Assembly (NCBI RefSeq): GCF_013347965.1
Contig: NZ_CP048810.1
Span: forward strand, 1,860,001-1,924,000
Length of the DNA stretch: 64,000 bases
Direction of reading: 5' to 3'
From: Pseudomonas bijieensis
GTDB lineage: Bacteria > Pseudomonadota > Gammaproteobacteria > Pseudomonadales > Pseudomonadaceae
Notes under the pieces: model-generated
What the model was told of the DNA's origin: nothing
Seen by the model: only the letters and a program-made list of their open reading frames with translations
Database searches by the model: none
Shown: piece after piece, positions 10,351-19,074 of the stretch
How positions within the stretch are numbered: position 1 is the stretch's first letter
How the letters are laid out: the number at the start of each line of letters is the position of its first letter
Program-made: the position numbers and the translations under genes

Positions 10351-11910
10351 ATGAGCGAAACCAACAAGATTGACTGGGTCCACCATACGTCCTACGTCCA
10401 CGCCATTGAGCAATCCAAATCGACTGGCAAGCCGATACTGATTTATTTCCATAGCCAGTCCTGTAATGGCTGTAATCGCTTGGTGGACAGCGTTTTCAAC
10501 GACCCCCAGCTTATCGGTGCGGTCAATGAGTCAACGATTCCGGTGTGGGTTGAAGTAGAGAACTCCCAACCCGATCCACGCATCTCCGAGTTGGTCGGGA
10601 GCCACATCTTCATCATGTCGCCGGTTCTCCAACTCATATCCAGCGACGGTGACATCTACCATAAATTCCTCGGCGCTCCGCTCCATACCCGACTCGACCT
10701 GGGGTACTGCCGTGTGCATCACGACGTCGAGGGTGATATCGATGCCAGCGAAACCGTTTCCCAACTCTCGGTAGGCCTGGCCAAGCAGGCCATGGCCAGC
10801 TTCAACTATTCCATCGCCGAATCGAAATTGCGAAAGGCGCTGAACGCCAGCAGTACGGCCAGCGTGGCGGTGCGGGAAGCGGCGTATTGGCTGCCTATTG
10901 TGCAGGCCCGTGGACAATACCCTGAAGACAGCTTGTCCGAAGATGGCATCGCGCAGACAGCCATTGCCCGCGAAGTGCGCCGCTTCTGCAATACGCTGAT
11001 CCAGGTGCCGGACCATGAACTGATGGCCGACTGGCCGGGCGTCCAGGGCGAAGGCGGCTGGGCCCATTACACTGACTGCCTGCGTGAGTTGTGCCTGGGC
11101 ATCTACCAGATGCTGCTGGATGTCGCGACCGAAACGGCGCACAAGCGCGCGGCACAAGGCCGCGGATTGACCCGTGCGCAAATGATCATCCGGGACTGGC
11201 AGATTTCCTTCCGAGACCTGCAAGCCAGCCTCATCGGTCTCAAGGGGTCCGAATACGATCAGCAGCACCTGCATCAGAATTACACCCTCGGCAAGCAGCG
11301 GACAATTCGCAACAACATCGTCCACTGCGTCATGGCCGAGTTCTGGGCGCACTCCCCTGCTATCCGTTCTACCCTGGAAGCCAGCCGGACGGGCATCCGC
11401 CACTCCCAGGACGTCAGCCCGGCGTTGCTCAACTGGAAGATACATGGCCCGGCCCCCTACAACTTCGGCAGCATCCAGTCGTTGCTGACCCTCTGGGAAA
11501 AACGCCACCAACAGCTGGTGGAGGAGTTCTCCGGGATCACCGACGCCGAACTCGACGCCTCGCTGAACTGGTGGGAAGACTCGCCTGTCTCTGTGAAATT
11601 CCGTCTTTGCCGACTGGGTTGGCACTTCCACGATCATGCCGCGGTCGTCGAAACCATTTGCCAGCGAATCGGCCATGAACGATCGGAAACCGAACTGCTC
11701 GCCAAGCTCCTGTTCAACGCACTGGGTCGCGCCGAGGGTGAAATGGTGGGCCTGTCGCGAGACGAGCAGCAAGCGCTTTTCGCCAGCGCCGCCAGCCAAC
11801 TGAAAACCCGCAGCGATGAGCTTGCCCGCGTCTACGAGGGCTACCTCTACAAGCGGGAAAACGCCTCCTACGCCACGTCGAATACTCAGCCAGTAGCCGC
11901 GGCCGTGTAA
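10351..11910 (+). CDS. Thioredoxin-fold protein with DinB-like helical C-terminal region
   Basis: 519 residues from ATG 10351, which follows GGAAG; a start at 10333 lacks a ribosome-binding site. Residues about 8-125 are thioredoxin-like with redox motif C38-N-G-C41 and the cis-proline region FIMSPVLQLIS. Residues about 130-180 are helical and TPR-like. Residues about 235-480 resemble DinB-type four-helix bundles, with conserved-looking His residues in NNIVHCVMAEFWAH and GWHFHDHAAVVETI. No signal peptide, so cytoplasmic. The assignment of the C-terminal part to the DinB/DUF664 fold is tentative. It lies 31 bp after the aminomutase gene. Confidence 0.7.
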   Translation: MSETNKIDWVHHTSYVHAIEQSKSTGKPILIYFHSQSCNGCNRLVDSVFNDPQLIGAVNESTIPVWVEVENSQPDPRISELVGSHIFIMSPVLQLISSDGDIYHKFLGAPLHTRLDLGYCRVHHDVEGDIDASETVSQLSVGLAKQAMASFNYSIAESKLRKALNASSTASVAVREAAYWLPIVQARGQYPEDSLSEDGIAQTAIAREVRRFCNTLIQVPDHELMADWPGVQGEGGWAHYTDCLRELCLGIYQMLLDVATETAHKRAAQGRGLTRAQMIIRDWQISFRDLQASLIGLKGSEYDQQHLHQNYTLGKQRTIRNNIVHCVMAEFWAHSPAIRSTLEASRTGIRHSQDVSPALLNWKIHGPAPYNFGSIQSLLTLWEKRHQQLVEEFSGITDAELDASLNWWEDSPVSVKFRLCRLGWHFHDHAAVVETICQRIGHERSETELLAKLLFNALGRAEGEMVGLSRDEQQALFASAASQLKTRSDELARVYEGYLYKRENASYATSNTQPVAAAV

Positions 11911-11919
11911 TGAAAAAAT

Positions 11920-11940
11920 GCGGCGCGCAATGCGCGCCGC
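11920..11940 (+). terminator. Intra-operon GC hairpin (possible attenuator)
   Basis: A perfect 9-bp inverted repeat, GCGGCGCGC and GCGCGCCGC with a 3-nt AAT loop, begins 9 nt after the thioredoxin/DinB stop. On the plus strand no U-tract follows, so it may attenuate transcription or protect the mRNA end. On the minus strand it is followed by a run of T. Confidence 0.6.
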
Positions 11941-11959
11941 TTCAAGGATGGAATGCGTG

Positions 11960-12880
11960 ATGAATATTCTGCAGCAGATGTTTGGCGACCAAACCGAGGT
12001 GTTCCTCGACACGTGCTGGCCCAAGCGCTCATACGTCGCCGACGGTGCAATGAGCCGCTTTACGCAATTGTCGGCCCTGGAAGAATTCCAGGACATTCGA
12101 AAGCTGTTCAATGCGCTGCCTGGGCCCGTCGACCTGCTCTTTGCAGGTGGCAAGCGTATTACCGTGGCCAGGTCCGCCGATGCCCTCGCTCCGTACAACG
12201 ATGGCGCCGCGATGGTCTATATGAAGGATCTGGAAGCGCTCCCGGCGATATCCCTGGCCTGCGATGAACTGGCGAAGATACTCGACATCCCAAGGCACTA
12301 TGTCAGCTGCGAGGCGTTCGCGGCCAACCATGGCGTGGAAGTGGCGACGCACTTCGATCATGAAACCAACTTCATGATCCAGATCAAGGGCGAGAAGACC
12401 TGGAGGTTCGCCGAAAACACTTCGCTACCAGATCCCATCTATCCATTTTTCCCGAATAACCCGAACCGCTTCTACCAGGAAGGTACGCATCCCTACACCG
12501 GCGCCAAATTGCCGCTGACGATGCCCGAAGGCCACGAGGAGCGGCTGGTCAAGCCCGGCACCACGACGTTCATGCCCCGAGGTTATTGGCATGCCACGGT
12601 GGCCCACGAAGAGTCCTTTTCCATCGGTTTCGTGATCAACCCGCCGACTGTTGCCGACATCATTACCTATGCACTGCTGGACCGTTTGCATGGGGACGAA
12701 CGACTCAGGGCTCACCCGCTCGATACGCTGTCGGAGTCTGCACTCCAGCGCATCCTGGGCGATATACAGAGCGGCCTGGACGAAGTCGCGAAGTTGTCCA
12801 GGACATTGCCGGCAGAAGCGCTGCTCCAACGCTACAAGCAATCGAGGAAAGGGAACATTCGCACACTTACCTCCCTATGA
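11960..12880 (+). CDS. JmjC/cupin-like Fe(II)/2-oxoglutarate oxygenase
   Basis: 306 residues from ATG 11960 (GTG at 11957 is an alternative). A double-stranded beta-helix fold with metal motif THFDHETNFMIQIKGEKTW (HxD) and a distal GYWHATV histidine completes the 2-His-1-carboxylate triad of the RoxA/YcfD-like JmjC class. This class hydroxylates proteins or amino acids. Inside this cluster it may hydroxylate an amino-acid intermediate (inference). Its stop overlaps the next start (ATGA). Confidence 0.82.
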   Translation: MNILQQMFGDQTEVFLDTCWPKRSYVADGAMSRFTQLSALEEFQDIRKLFNALPGPVDLLFAGGKRITVARSADALAPYNDGAAMVYMKDLEALPAISLACDELAKILDIPRHYVSCEAFAANHGVEVATHFDHETNFMIQIKGEKTWRFAENTSLPDPIYPFFPNNPNRFYQEGTHPYTGAKLPLTMPEGHEERLVKPGTTTFMPRGYWHATVAHEESFSIGFVINPPTVADIITYALLDRLHGDERLRAHPLDTLSESALQRILGDIQSGLDEVAKLSRTLPAEALLQRYKQSRKGNIRTLTSL

Positions 12881-13866
12881 CCGCTTTCTTGATTGGAATC
12901 CGTACCATGCGCACTGCACAAGCTCTGTTTGTGGGGATCACGGCGTTGATGCTTGTCAACGTGATCGATGGGCTCAAGGAGGTGTATTTCGGGATCCTGC
13001 TGCAACGCCTCGACAGTGTCATCGCGACATTCGTGTTATTCGCCGTCGCCTGGCCTGTGTTCTTTCTCGGCTACATGGCCCGGAAACGCTCGACGCCTGC
13101 CCTGCTTTCGAATCCGGAAAAAAAGGCCTCCATCCGACGTTGCCTGCTGATGTTGAACGTCAGCTCCGCCGCACTCTGGATCTCCTTTCTGCTGGCATTG
13201 AAATGGGTGGAGCCGGCCATCGTCAGTGCGCTGGTGGGCGGGGTCGGGATAATTTCGACGCTCGTGCTGAACAAACTGTTGCGTCCGACCGCGATCATGA
13301 TCCGGGCCGACTATATAGCCGCCCTTGTCATCGCACTGGCCAGCGTCTACCTGGGGTGGGTCTCGATGGACGGACGCACCGCCGTCAGGGATGAGTTCGA
13401 CAGCAACCAGGTGCTGCTGGGCTACCTGATGATGCTCGTGTGCGGTGTCGCGATGGCATTGACCAGCATTCTCTCGAAGGTCGTCGCGGATCACGGGGCG
13501 TCGAGTCACTATCTCTATGCCCATCGGTTCTATCTCTTGCTGGCGGTTACCGGCATCTACACCTCTTTGAACCTGAGCGAGATCGCCGCCGTCATCGATC
13601 ATCTCGACGCCTTGGTCCTGCTGGCGTTCGTCGGCGTGATCCTGCCCTTGTTATTGCTGCAGGAAGGGATAAAGCGCTGCGAACCCGTCACCACGGAAGC
13701 CATCCTGGCGGCCGCTCCCTTGTTCACCATCATTTTTCAAACCGTTGATTCGAGACTGGCCTTTTCAGTGTTCAGTTTCGCGGGAGTGGCCCTGATCTGC
13801 CTGGCCGCAACCTACAACGGCTATTGCCACCTTAGTCGCCTTTCAGTCGAAGGAGTTAGAACATGA
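12877..13866 (+). CDS. EamA/DMT-superfamily permease, probable exporter
   Basis: 329 residues with about ten hydrophobic segments in two EamA-like halves, the second ending with the typical RCEPVTTEAILAAAPLFTII. The ATG at 12877 overlaps the previous stop, indicating translational coupling; an alternative ATG is at 12907. Its stop overlaps the ATP-grasp start by four bases. In a biosynthetic run this is the best candidate for product export from the cytoplasm. Confidence 0.85.
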   Translation: MTAFLIGIRTMRTAQALFVGITALMLVNVIDGLKEVYFGILLQRLDSVIATFVLFAVAWPVFFLGYMARKRSTPALLSNPEKKASIRRCLLMLNVSSAALWISFLLALKWVEPAIVSALVGGVGIISTLVLNKLLRPTAIMIRADYIAALVIALASVYLGWVSMDGRTAVRDEFDSNQVLLGYLMMLVCGVAMALTSILSKVVADHGASSHYLYAHRFYLLLAVTGIYTSLNLSEIAAVIDHLDALVLLAFVGVILPLLLLQEGIKRCEPVTTEAILAAAPLFTIIFQTVDSRLAFSVFSFAGVALICLAATYNGYCHLSRLSVEGVRT

Positions 13867-15140
13867 AATACGCGGTGATCGTCGATGCCTACTCGACCGG
13901 GGCAAGCCTTGCGGACGAACTCAAGTTGTATGGAATAACCTGCATCCATGTGCAGACATCCGCCGAAATTCTCGAATATGACGTGGACAGCTACAAGCCA
14001 GAGGATTTCCAGCAGCGGTTTGTCGCGACGCAAGATCTCAAGGCGCTGACGGACAAATTGGCTGAATTCGAACCGGCGTTCATCATTCCCGGATGCGAGT
14101 CCGGCGTTGAGCTGGCCGACCAGCTCAGCGAGTTGATGGGCACGCCTGGCAACGGCACGGCGCTGTCAGCCTGCCGCCGGGATAAATGGCACATGGCCAA
14201 GCGGCTGCATCAGATGGATATCCCGGCGGCACGGGTCGCCTTGATTCATCAGATGAGTGAGGTCGAGGCCGCGATCGAGACGATTGACGGCTGGCCGGTG
14301 GTCATTAAGCCGGTCAACAGCGCCGGGGCGGACGGTATTCATTTCTGCTACGAGATGGTGCAGGTGCGTCACGCGGTGGACAAGGAGCTGGGCCGACTCA
14401 ACGAAATGGGGCTCATCAACGACACGCTGCTGGCGATGGAATACCTGGCTGGCCAGCAGTACCTGGTACAGGCTGTTTCCCGCGACGGTGAACATTTCGT
14501 CTTCGAGATCTGGCGCGACAATCGCAAGCCCGTTCCAGGCGCCGGGGTGGTCAACGATCGTGAGGTGCTGATCGACCTGCTCTCGGAAGAAGCGGCTCCC
14601 ATCATCGCTTATGTTCACCAGTGCCTGGATGCATTCGGCGTCAACATCGGCCCCTCGTTCCTGGAAGTAATGGTGACGGCCAACGGACCGATGCTGATCG
14701 AGTGGGCAGCCCGGATGATGGGGACCCAGGAGCTCAGCGCGATGACTCGCGTGCGCGGCGTCAACGCCGTCAATCTCTGCGCGGCCTGCTATGCCGATCC
14801 CGAGGTGTTCTATTCGATGCTGGATAAAGTCAACCGATCGAACGCGACGTGCGAAGTCATCGGGATGATCAACAGCGTCGCCGGCCAGGTGATCCATCGC
14901 CGTTGGCTCGATGAACTGAGCGCCAGGCCAAGTTTCTTCAAGATGATCAGGGCCCCTGAAATTGGCGACAGCGTCGCGCCTACCATCGGCATCTCGACGA
15001 ACTACGGCTTTATCTATCTGGTTCACGAAGACCCTGCGGTTACCTATGCCGATTACCTGTGGATCCGGGAAAAGGAGGCCGAGGCCACCGGCTTTTTCGA
15101 CGTGCAACTCAGCCAGGAAGCTGTCGCGCAAGCCTGCTGA
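13863..15140 (+). CDS. ATP-grasp carboxylate-amine ligase
   Basis: 425 residues. The N-terminal PreATP-grasp region is about 1-105. ATP-binding motifs are WPVVIKPVNSAGADG (residues about 145-160) and the Mg-binding SFLEVMV ... LIEWAARMMG (about 265-295). The overall pattern resembles amino-acid ligases of the BacD/L-amino-acid ligase kind, which join a carboxylate (via acyl phosphate) to an amine, often giving a dipeptide. Substrates cannot be read. It overlaps the permease gene and precedes a glutathione transferase gene by 25 bp. Confidence 0.85.
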   Translation: MKYAVIVDAYSTGASLADELKLYGITCIHVQTSAEILEYDVDSYKPEDFQQRFVATQDLKALTDKLAEFEPAFIIPGCESGVELADQLSELMGTPGNGTALSACRRDKWHMAKRLHQMDIPAARVALIHQMSEVEAAIETIDGWPVVIKPVNSAGADGIHFCYEMVQVRHAVDKELGRLNEMGLINDTLLAMEYLAGQQYLVQAVSRDGEHFVFEIWRDNRKPVPGAGVVNDREVLIDLLSEEAAPIIAYVHQCLDAFGVNIGPSFLEVMVTANGPMLIEWAARMMGTQELSAMTRVRGVNAVNLCAACYADPEVFYSMLDKVNRSNATCEVIGMINSVAGQVIHRRWLDELSARPSFFKMIRAPEIGDSVAPTIGISTNYGFIYLVHEDPAVTYADYLWIREKEAEATGFFDVQLSQEAVAQAC

Positions 15141-15165
15141 CTTTGATCGGGATGGAGCGGACTCA

Positions 15166-15801
15166 ATGAAGCTATATGTGGATCATCAATGCACGTCGCC
15201 CTTTGCCATGTGCGCGTTCGTAGCGCTCAAGGAGTGCCGGTTCGATTTTGACCTGCACTACCTCGACCTCTCCCAAGGCGATCACCAGCGGCCGCCATTT
15301 ACCGGGATCTCGCTCACCCACCGCGTTCCGACGCTGGTGGACGGGACGTTTTCGCTGGCTGAATCGTCCGCCATCGCCGAATACCTGAACGACATTGCGC
15401 CGGGCGCCCGCTTGTTCCCGGTTGACGTTCAGGCCCGCGCCCAAGCCCGGCAGGTCCAGGCCTGGCTGAGGAGCGACTTCTTCAACCTGCGCGGCAACCG
15501 GCCCACGGAGACCATCTTCATCGCACCGTCGCAGGAACCGCTGGGGCCATTGGCGATGGCCGATGCCCGGCGGCTGGTCGAGACCTTGTCCCATAGCCTT
15601 CGGGACGGGAGATCGTTTCTTTTCGACGATTGGAGCATCGCCGACGTCGATGCCGCCGGCATGTTGAACAGGCTCATCTACAACGGCGACCCGGTTCCCG
15701 AGACGTTGAAGCATTATGCGCTTCGGGCGTGGGATCGCGAGAGTGTCCATCAATGGCTGGATCTCGACCGACAGGGCAATACGACTTCCTCCGGGCGCTG
15801 A
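15166..15801 (+). CDS. Glutathione S-transferase family protein
   Basis: 211 residues. The N-terminal thioredoxin-like GST domain shows the glutathione-binding cis-Pro and SNAIL-like region (HRVPTLVDGTFSLAESSAIAEYL), and the all-helical C-terminal domain spans about 90-200 with WSIADVDAAGML. The N-terminus MKLYVDHQCTSPFAM has Cys and Ser near the position of the catalytic residue. In the pathway context it could add a thiol donor to an activated intermediate (inference). Confidence 0.88.
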   Translation: MKLYVDHQCTSPFAMCAFVALKECRFDFDLHYLDLSQGDHQRPPFTGISLTHRVPTLVDGTFSLAESSAIAEYLNDIAPGARLFPVDVQARAQARQVQAWLRSDFFNLRGNRPTETIFIAPSQEPLGPLAMADARRLVETLSHSLRDGRSFLFDDWSIADVDAAGMLNRLIYNGDPVPETLKHYALRAWDRESVHQWLDLDRQGNTTSSGR

Positions 15802-15849
15802 GCCCGGTTGGCCCGGGGCGTCAATGCCCCCTCAACGCAAGAGTTGGCA

Positions 15850-17220
15850 ATGGAACTATTCAATACACTTGGAAGGACTGTCGTCCCCTTTATTCCGATC
15901 GTTGAAAACCATGTAGGCCTCTATGCCTGCGGCCCCACGGTCTACCACTATGCGCACATCGGGAATATGCGCACATACATCTTCGAAGATGTCCTGGCCA
16001 AGACCCTGCGTCATCAAGGGCTGGTGGTAAAGCACGTCATGAACATCACGGATGTCGGGCACCTGCAATCCGACGCCGACGCCGGCCATGACAAATTGAT
16101 GGTGGGTGCCGCTCGCGAGAACAAGACCCCCTGGCAGGTCGCTCAATTCTACGAAGAAGCGTTTTTTCGTCACTGCGGCCTGTTGAATATTACCCGGCCT
16201 GACGTGGTCTGCCGGGCGACGCAGCATATTCCCGAAATCATCACGCTGATCGAACGCTTGCTGGAAAAAGGCGTGGCCTATGAAAGTGCCGGCAATGTCT
16301 ATTTCAGCGTGGAAAAATTTCCTGCCTATCATGAACTTGGACAGCTGGTGCTGGACGAGCAAAGAGCCACTGAGCGTGTCAGTCACGATCCATTGAAGCG
16401 GTCGCAAGCGGACTTCGCCTTATGGTTTTCGACCTCGAAGTTTCCTGGTCAGATCATGAAGTGGGAATCTCCCTGGGGCCTGGGATTTCCCGGCTGGCAT
16501 ATCGAGTGCTCAGCCATGGCAAGCAAGTACCTGGGTGAAAGGGTCGATATCCATTGCGGTGGTATCGATCATATCAACGTCCACCATTCCAACGAGATCG
16601 CGCAATCGGAATGCTGCTTCGGTCACCGTTGGGTCAACTACTGGTTCCACTGCGAGTTTCTCAACGTGGAGGCAGAGAAAATGTCCAAGTCCAGCGGGGA
16701 ATTCCTCACTGTGGACTCGCTGGTCGACAGAGGCTACGACCCCTGCGCGTTCCGGTTGCTGGTCCTGGGCTCGCATTATCGCAGCGCCCTGGCTTTTTCA
16801 TGGGAGGCCCTGGATGACGTCGCCACGGCATTGCAAAAAGCTCGGCGACGGATCAGCAGTGCCCTGGAGAACAACAGCCCTCCCGGCGAAGCTTTTTCAG
16901 CACTGCATGCCGCGTCCTATCGAAGGTTCTTCGCTGCGCTCGAAAAGGACCTGCACACGCCAAGCGCCATGGCTGAGTTCTGGTGGGTGATCAAGTCCAA
17001 TGAACTGACTGAGTCGGAACGCATCGACCTGCTACGCAGTTTCAATGCGGTGCTGGACATCGGTTTATTCGACACTCAGGCCACCCGCCTGACATCGGAA
17101 CAAAGCGACTTGATCGCGGCGCGTAACGTTGCCCGTAACGAAAGGAACTGGGCGGAATCCGATCGAATCAGGGATTTGCTGCTGGCCCAGGGCATCAGCC
17201 TCAGCGACCTGAAGGCCTGA
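15850..17220 (+). CDS. Cysteinyl-tRNA synthetase paralogue (divergent NITDVGHL subtype)
   Basis: 456 residues, close to full CysRS length. It shows the HIGH-type motif YAHIGNMR, the KMSKS motif, and the zinc/cysteine-binding residues Cys (YACGPTVY), Cys (HIECS), His and Glu (HHSNEIAQ), so cysteine binding and adenylation look possible. After the first catalytic motif it reads [15 protein letters not shown], a variant found in alternative bacterial CysRS forms rather than the usual NITDVDDK. The C-terminal helix [16 protein letters not shown] is present, but the usual final tail is short. ATG 15850 follows GAGTTGG. It could be a pathway enzyme activating cysteine (as MshC does), a resistant target copy, or a working second CysRS. 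Confidence 0.88.
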   Translation: MELFNTLGRTVVPFIPIVENHVGLYACGPTVYHYAHIGNMRTYIFEDVLAKTLRHQGLVVKHVMNITDVGHLQSDADAGHDKLMVGAARENKTPWQVAQFYEEAFFRHCGLLNITRPDVVCRATQHIPEIITLIERLLEKGVAYESAGNVYFSVEKFPAYHELGQLVLDEQRATERVSHDPLKRSQADFALWFSTSKFPGQIMKWESPWGLGFPGWHIECSAMASKYLGERVDIHCGGIDHINVHHSNEIAQSECCFGHRWVNYWFHCEFLNVEAEKMSKSSGEFLTVDSLVDRGYDPCAFRLLVLGSHYRSALAFSWEALDDVATALQKARRRISSALENNSPPGEAFSALHAASYRRFFAALEKDLHTPSAMAEFWWVIKSNELTESERIDLLRSFNAVLDIGLFDTQATRLTSEQSDLIAARNVARNERNWAESDRIRDLLLAQGISLSDLKA

Positions 17221-17254
17221 ACGGCCTCAGTCGCCACCACGAAGGAACGACAGT

Positions 17255-18508
17255 TTGAATATCGAGCGTATCAGGCAACAGTTTCCGATTTTCTCCCTGG
17301 CATCGGCGAGCAACAGCGTGTTTCTCGACAGCGCCGCCGGGACCCAGATGTGCAAGCGCGCCCTGGAGGCGAGCGTCGAGGCGGCGATTGAAAACAATGC
17401 CAACCTGGGCGGCCATTTCTCGACATCGGTCATTGCAGAAAAAGCCATCGGCCAGGCACGGTGCGCAGCAGCCGCACTGGTCAATGCCCACTGTGCCGAG
17501 GAAATCGTGTTCGGCCAGAACATGACGACGCTGACGTTTCATCTCTCCCGTTGCCTCGGCCGAAGCCTTGGCAAAGGCGACGAGATTGTCCTGACCCAGT
17601 CAGATCATGAAGCCAATATTTCGCCCTGGCTCGAATTGGCGAAAGACCTGGAACTGAAAATTCGCTGGCTGCCGTTCGATCCCCTTACCTACGGTTTCAG
17701 CACCGCCGACATGGAGTCGATCATTACGGAACGTACCAAGGTCGTCGCGTTGAGCTATGCGAACAACGTCACCGGCACGATCAATGATGTCGCCGCGGTT
17801 GCCGCACTGGCCAAGCGCAAAGGCGCAATGGTCTATGTCGATGCGGTTCAGTTCGCCCCCCATGGGGTGATCGATGTGCAGACCCTGGGGTGTGACTTCC
17901 TGGTGTGTTCCTCGCACAAACTCCACGGCCCCCATCACGCAATCCTCTGGGGTCGCCTGGCGTTGCTCGAAAGGCTCATGCCCTACAAACCTCGCCCCAC
18001 TGCCGATAAGCCGCCCTATAAATTCGAAACCGGGAGCAAGAGCCGAGAGGCGATCGCCGGAATCCTGGGGACCATCGATCATCTGGCATGGATCGGTCGC
18101 GAGTTCGGAGCGTGCGGCGAGCAGACTGGCAAGCGACAGCAGATTGTCGCGGGGATGCACGCCATCGTCGAATACGAGCAGCGGCTGGTGCAGTCAGCCC
18201 TGGAAGGATTGAGCAGCTTCAAGGGTGTTCATATCCACGGCTACCGAACGTCACATGAACGGGAACGCCGGGTGCCGACCGTCTCCTTTACCCTGGAGTC
18301 GACACCCAGCGAAATGATTTCCCGGCACATGGCCGAACAAGGCATTCGTCTCTGGCATGGTCATCATTTCAGCCCGCAGACCGTTCGCGCCCTGGGCATT
18401 GACGAGCATGACGGCGTGGCCAGGATCAGCCTTGCGCAGTACACCTCTGAAGACGACGTTCATCGTTTCCTGTCAGTAATGGATGACCTCGTTCGAATCA
18501 TGCCCTGA
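17255..18508 (+). CDS. Class V aminotransferase/cysteine-desulfurase-fold enzyme lacking the persulfide cysteine
   Basis: 417 residues with a TTG start at 17255 preceded by GAAGGAA; starting at a later Met would remove the normal N-terminal helix. The PLP lysine is in SSHKLHGPH and the PLP-ring Asp/Gln in YVDAVQFAPHG. Group II cysteine desulfurases (SufS) carry the catalytic Cys in the motif GHHC; this protein reads GHHF, so it should not form a protein persulfide. Related cysteine-free members include EgtE-type C-S lyases and isopenicillin N epimerase. A C-S lyase or epimerase role fits the sulfur-rich context. Last gene of the run. Confidence 0.87.
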   Translation: MNIERIRQQFPIFSLASASNSVFLDSAAGTQMCKRALEASVEAAIENNANLGGHFSTSVIAEKAIGQARCAAAALVNAHCAEEIVFGQNMTTLTFHLSRCLGRSLGKGDEIVLTQSDHEANISPWLELAKDLELKIRWLPFDPLTYGFSTADMESIITERTKVVALSYANNVTGTINDVAAVAALAKRKGAMVYVDAVQFAPHGVIDVQTLGCDFLVCSSHKLHGPHHAILWGRLALLERLMPYKPRPTADKPPYKFETGSKSREAIAGILGTIDHLAWIGREFGACGEQTGKRQQIVAGMHAIVEYEQRLVQSALEGLSSFKGVHIHGYRTSHERERRVPTVSFTLESTPSEMISRHMAEQGIRLWHGHHFSPQTVRALGIDEHDGVARISLAQYTSEDDVHRFLSVMDDLVRIMP

Positions 18509-18538
18509 GCAAGCCACCGGACAGCGGATCGGCCTGCC

Positions 18539-18973
18539 TCAGCAATCGCAGCAAATGACCTGGTCCGCCACGCGCTCCACTGAACCGGTCAGGCGAAAGC
18601 CTTCATCGAGCCAGCCCATGACGCCGCCGATCATTTCCTTCACCGGGTAACCCAAGGTTGCCAGACGCACCGCCGCCTTGTTCGCGCCATTGCAATGGGG
18701 GCCGGCGCAATACACCACGAACAGGGTGGTCTTGGCGTAGGCGGCCAGTGCCTGGGCGGTGATCGTGCGAGTTGGCAGGTTGATCGCCCCGGGTACATGG
18801 CCGCGCTCGTAGGCCAGTGGTCCGCGTACGTCCACCAACACAAAATCAACGTTGCCGACCTGTTGGCTGGCATGAACGTCGGAACAATCCGTTTCGAATG
18901 TCAGGCGACTACTGAAATGCTGCAGGGCGATATCGGACGGGGCAGCAGGCACTTCGCGAACCAGGCTGGTCAT
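18539..18973 (-). CDS. Rhodanese-domain protein
   Basis: 144 residues from ATG 18973. A single rhodanese domain with VLVDVRGPLAYERGHVPGAINLP and the active loop starting at Cys in VVYCAGPHCNGANKA. The C-terminus ends with a cysteine-rich ICCDC that could bind metal or carry persulfide. It is divergent from the FtrA-type regulator. It converges on the end of the 8922-18508 run, so it is a neighbour rather than a member. Confidence 0.88.
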   Translation of the reverse strand: MTSLVREVPAAPSDIALQHFSSRLTFETDCSDVHASQQVGNVDFVLVDVRGPLAYERGHVPGAINLPTRTITAQALAAYAKTTLFVVYCAGPHCNGANKAAVRLATLGYPVKEMIGGVMGWLDEGFRLTGSVERVADQVICCDC

Positions 18974-19074
18974 GGGTGTGTACTCCAGGATAGATAAGGC
19001 ATGAAGAGACTTTATCCCCCTGGTGCTTACCGCTACAGTGGCGCACAAGACACTCTGTGGGAATTTTCCGCCAA

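Noticed and set aside
17255..18508. sufS/csd cysteine desulfurase
   Set aside because: The catalytic cysteine in the GHHC motif is replaced by phenylalanine.
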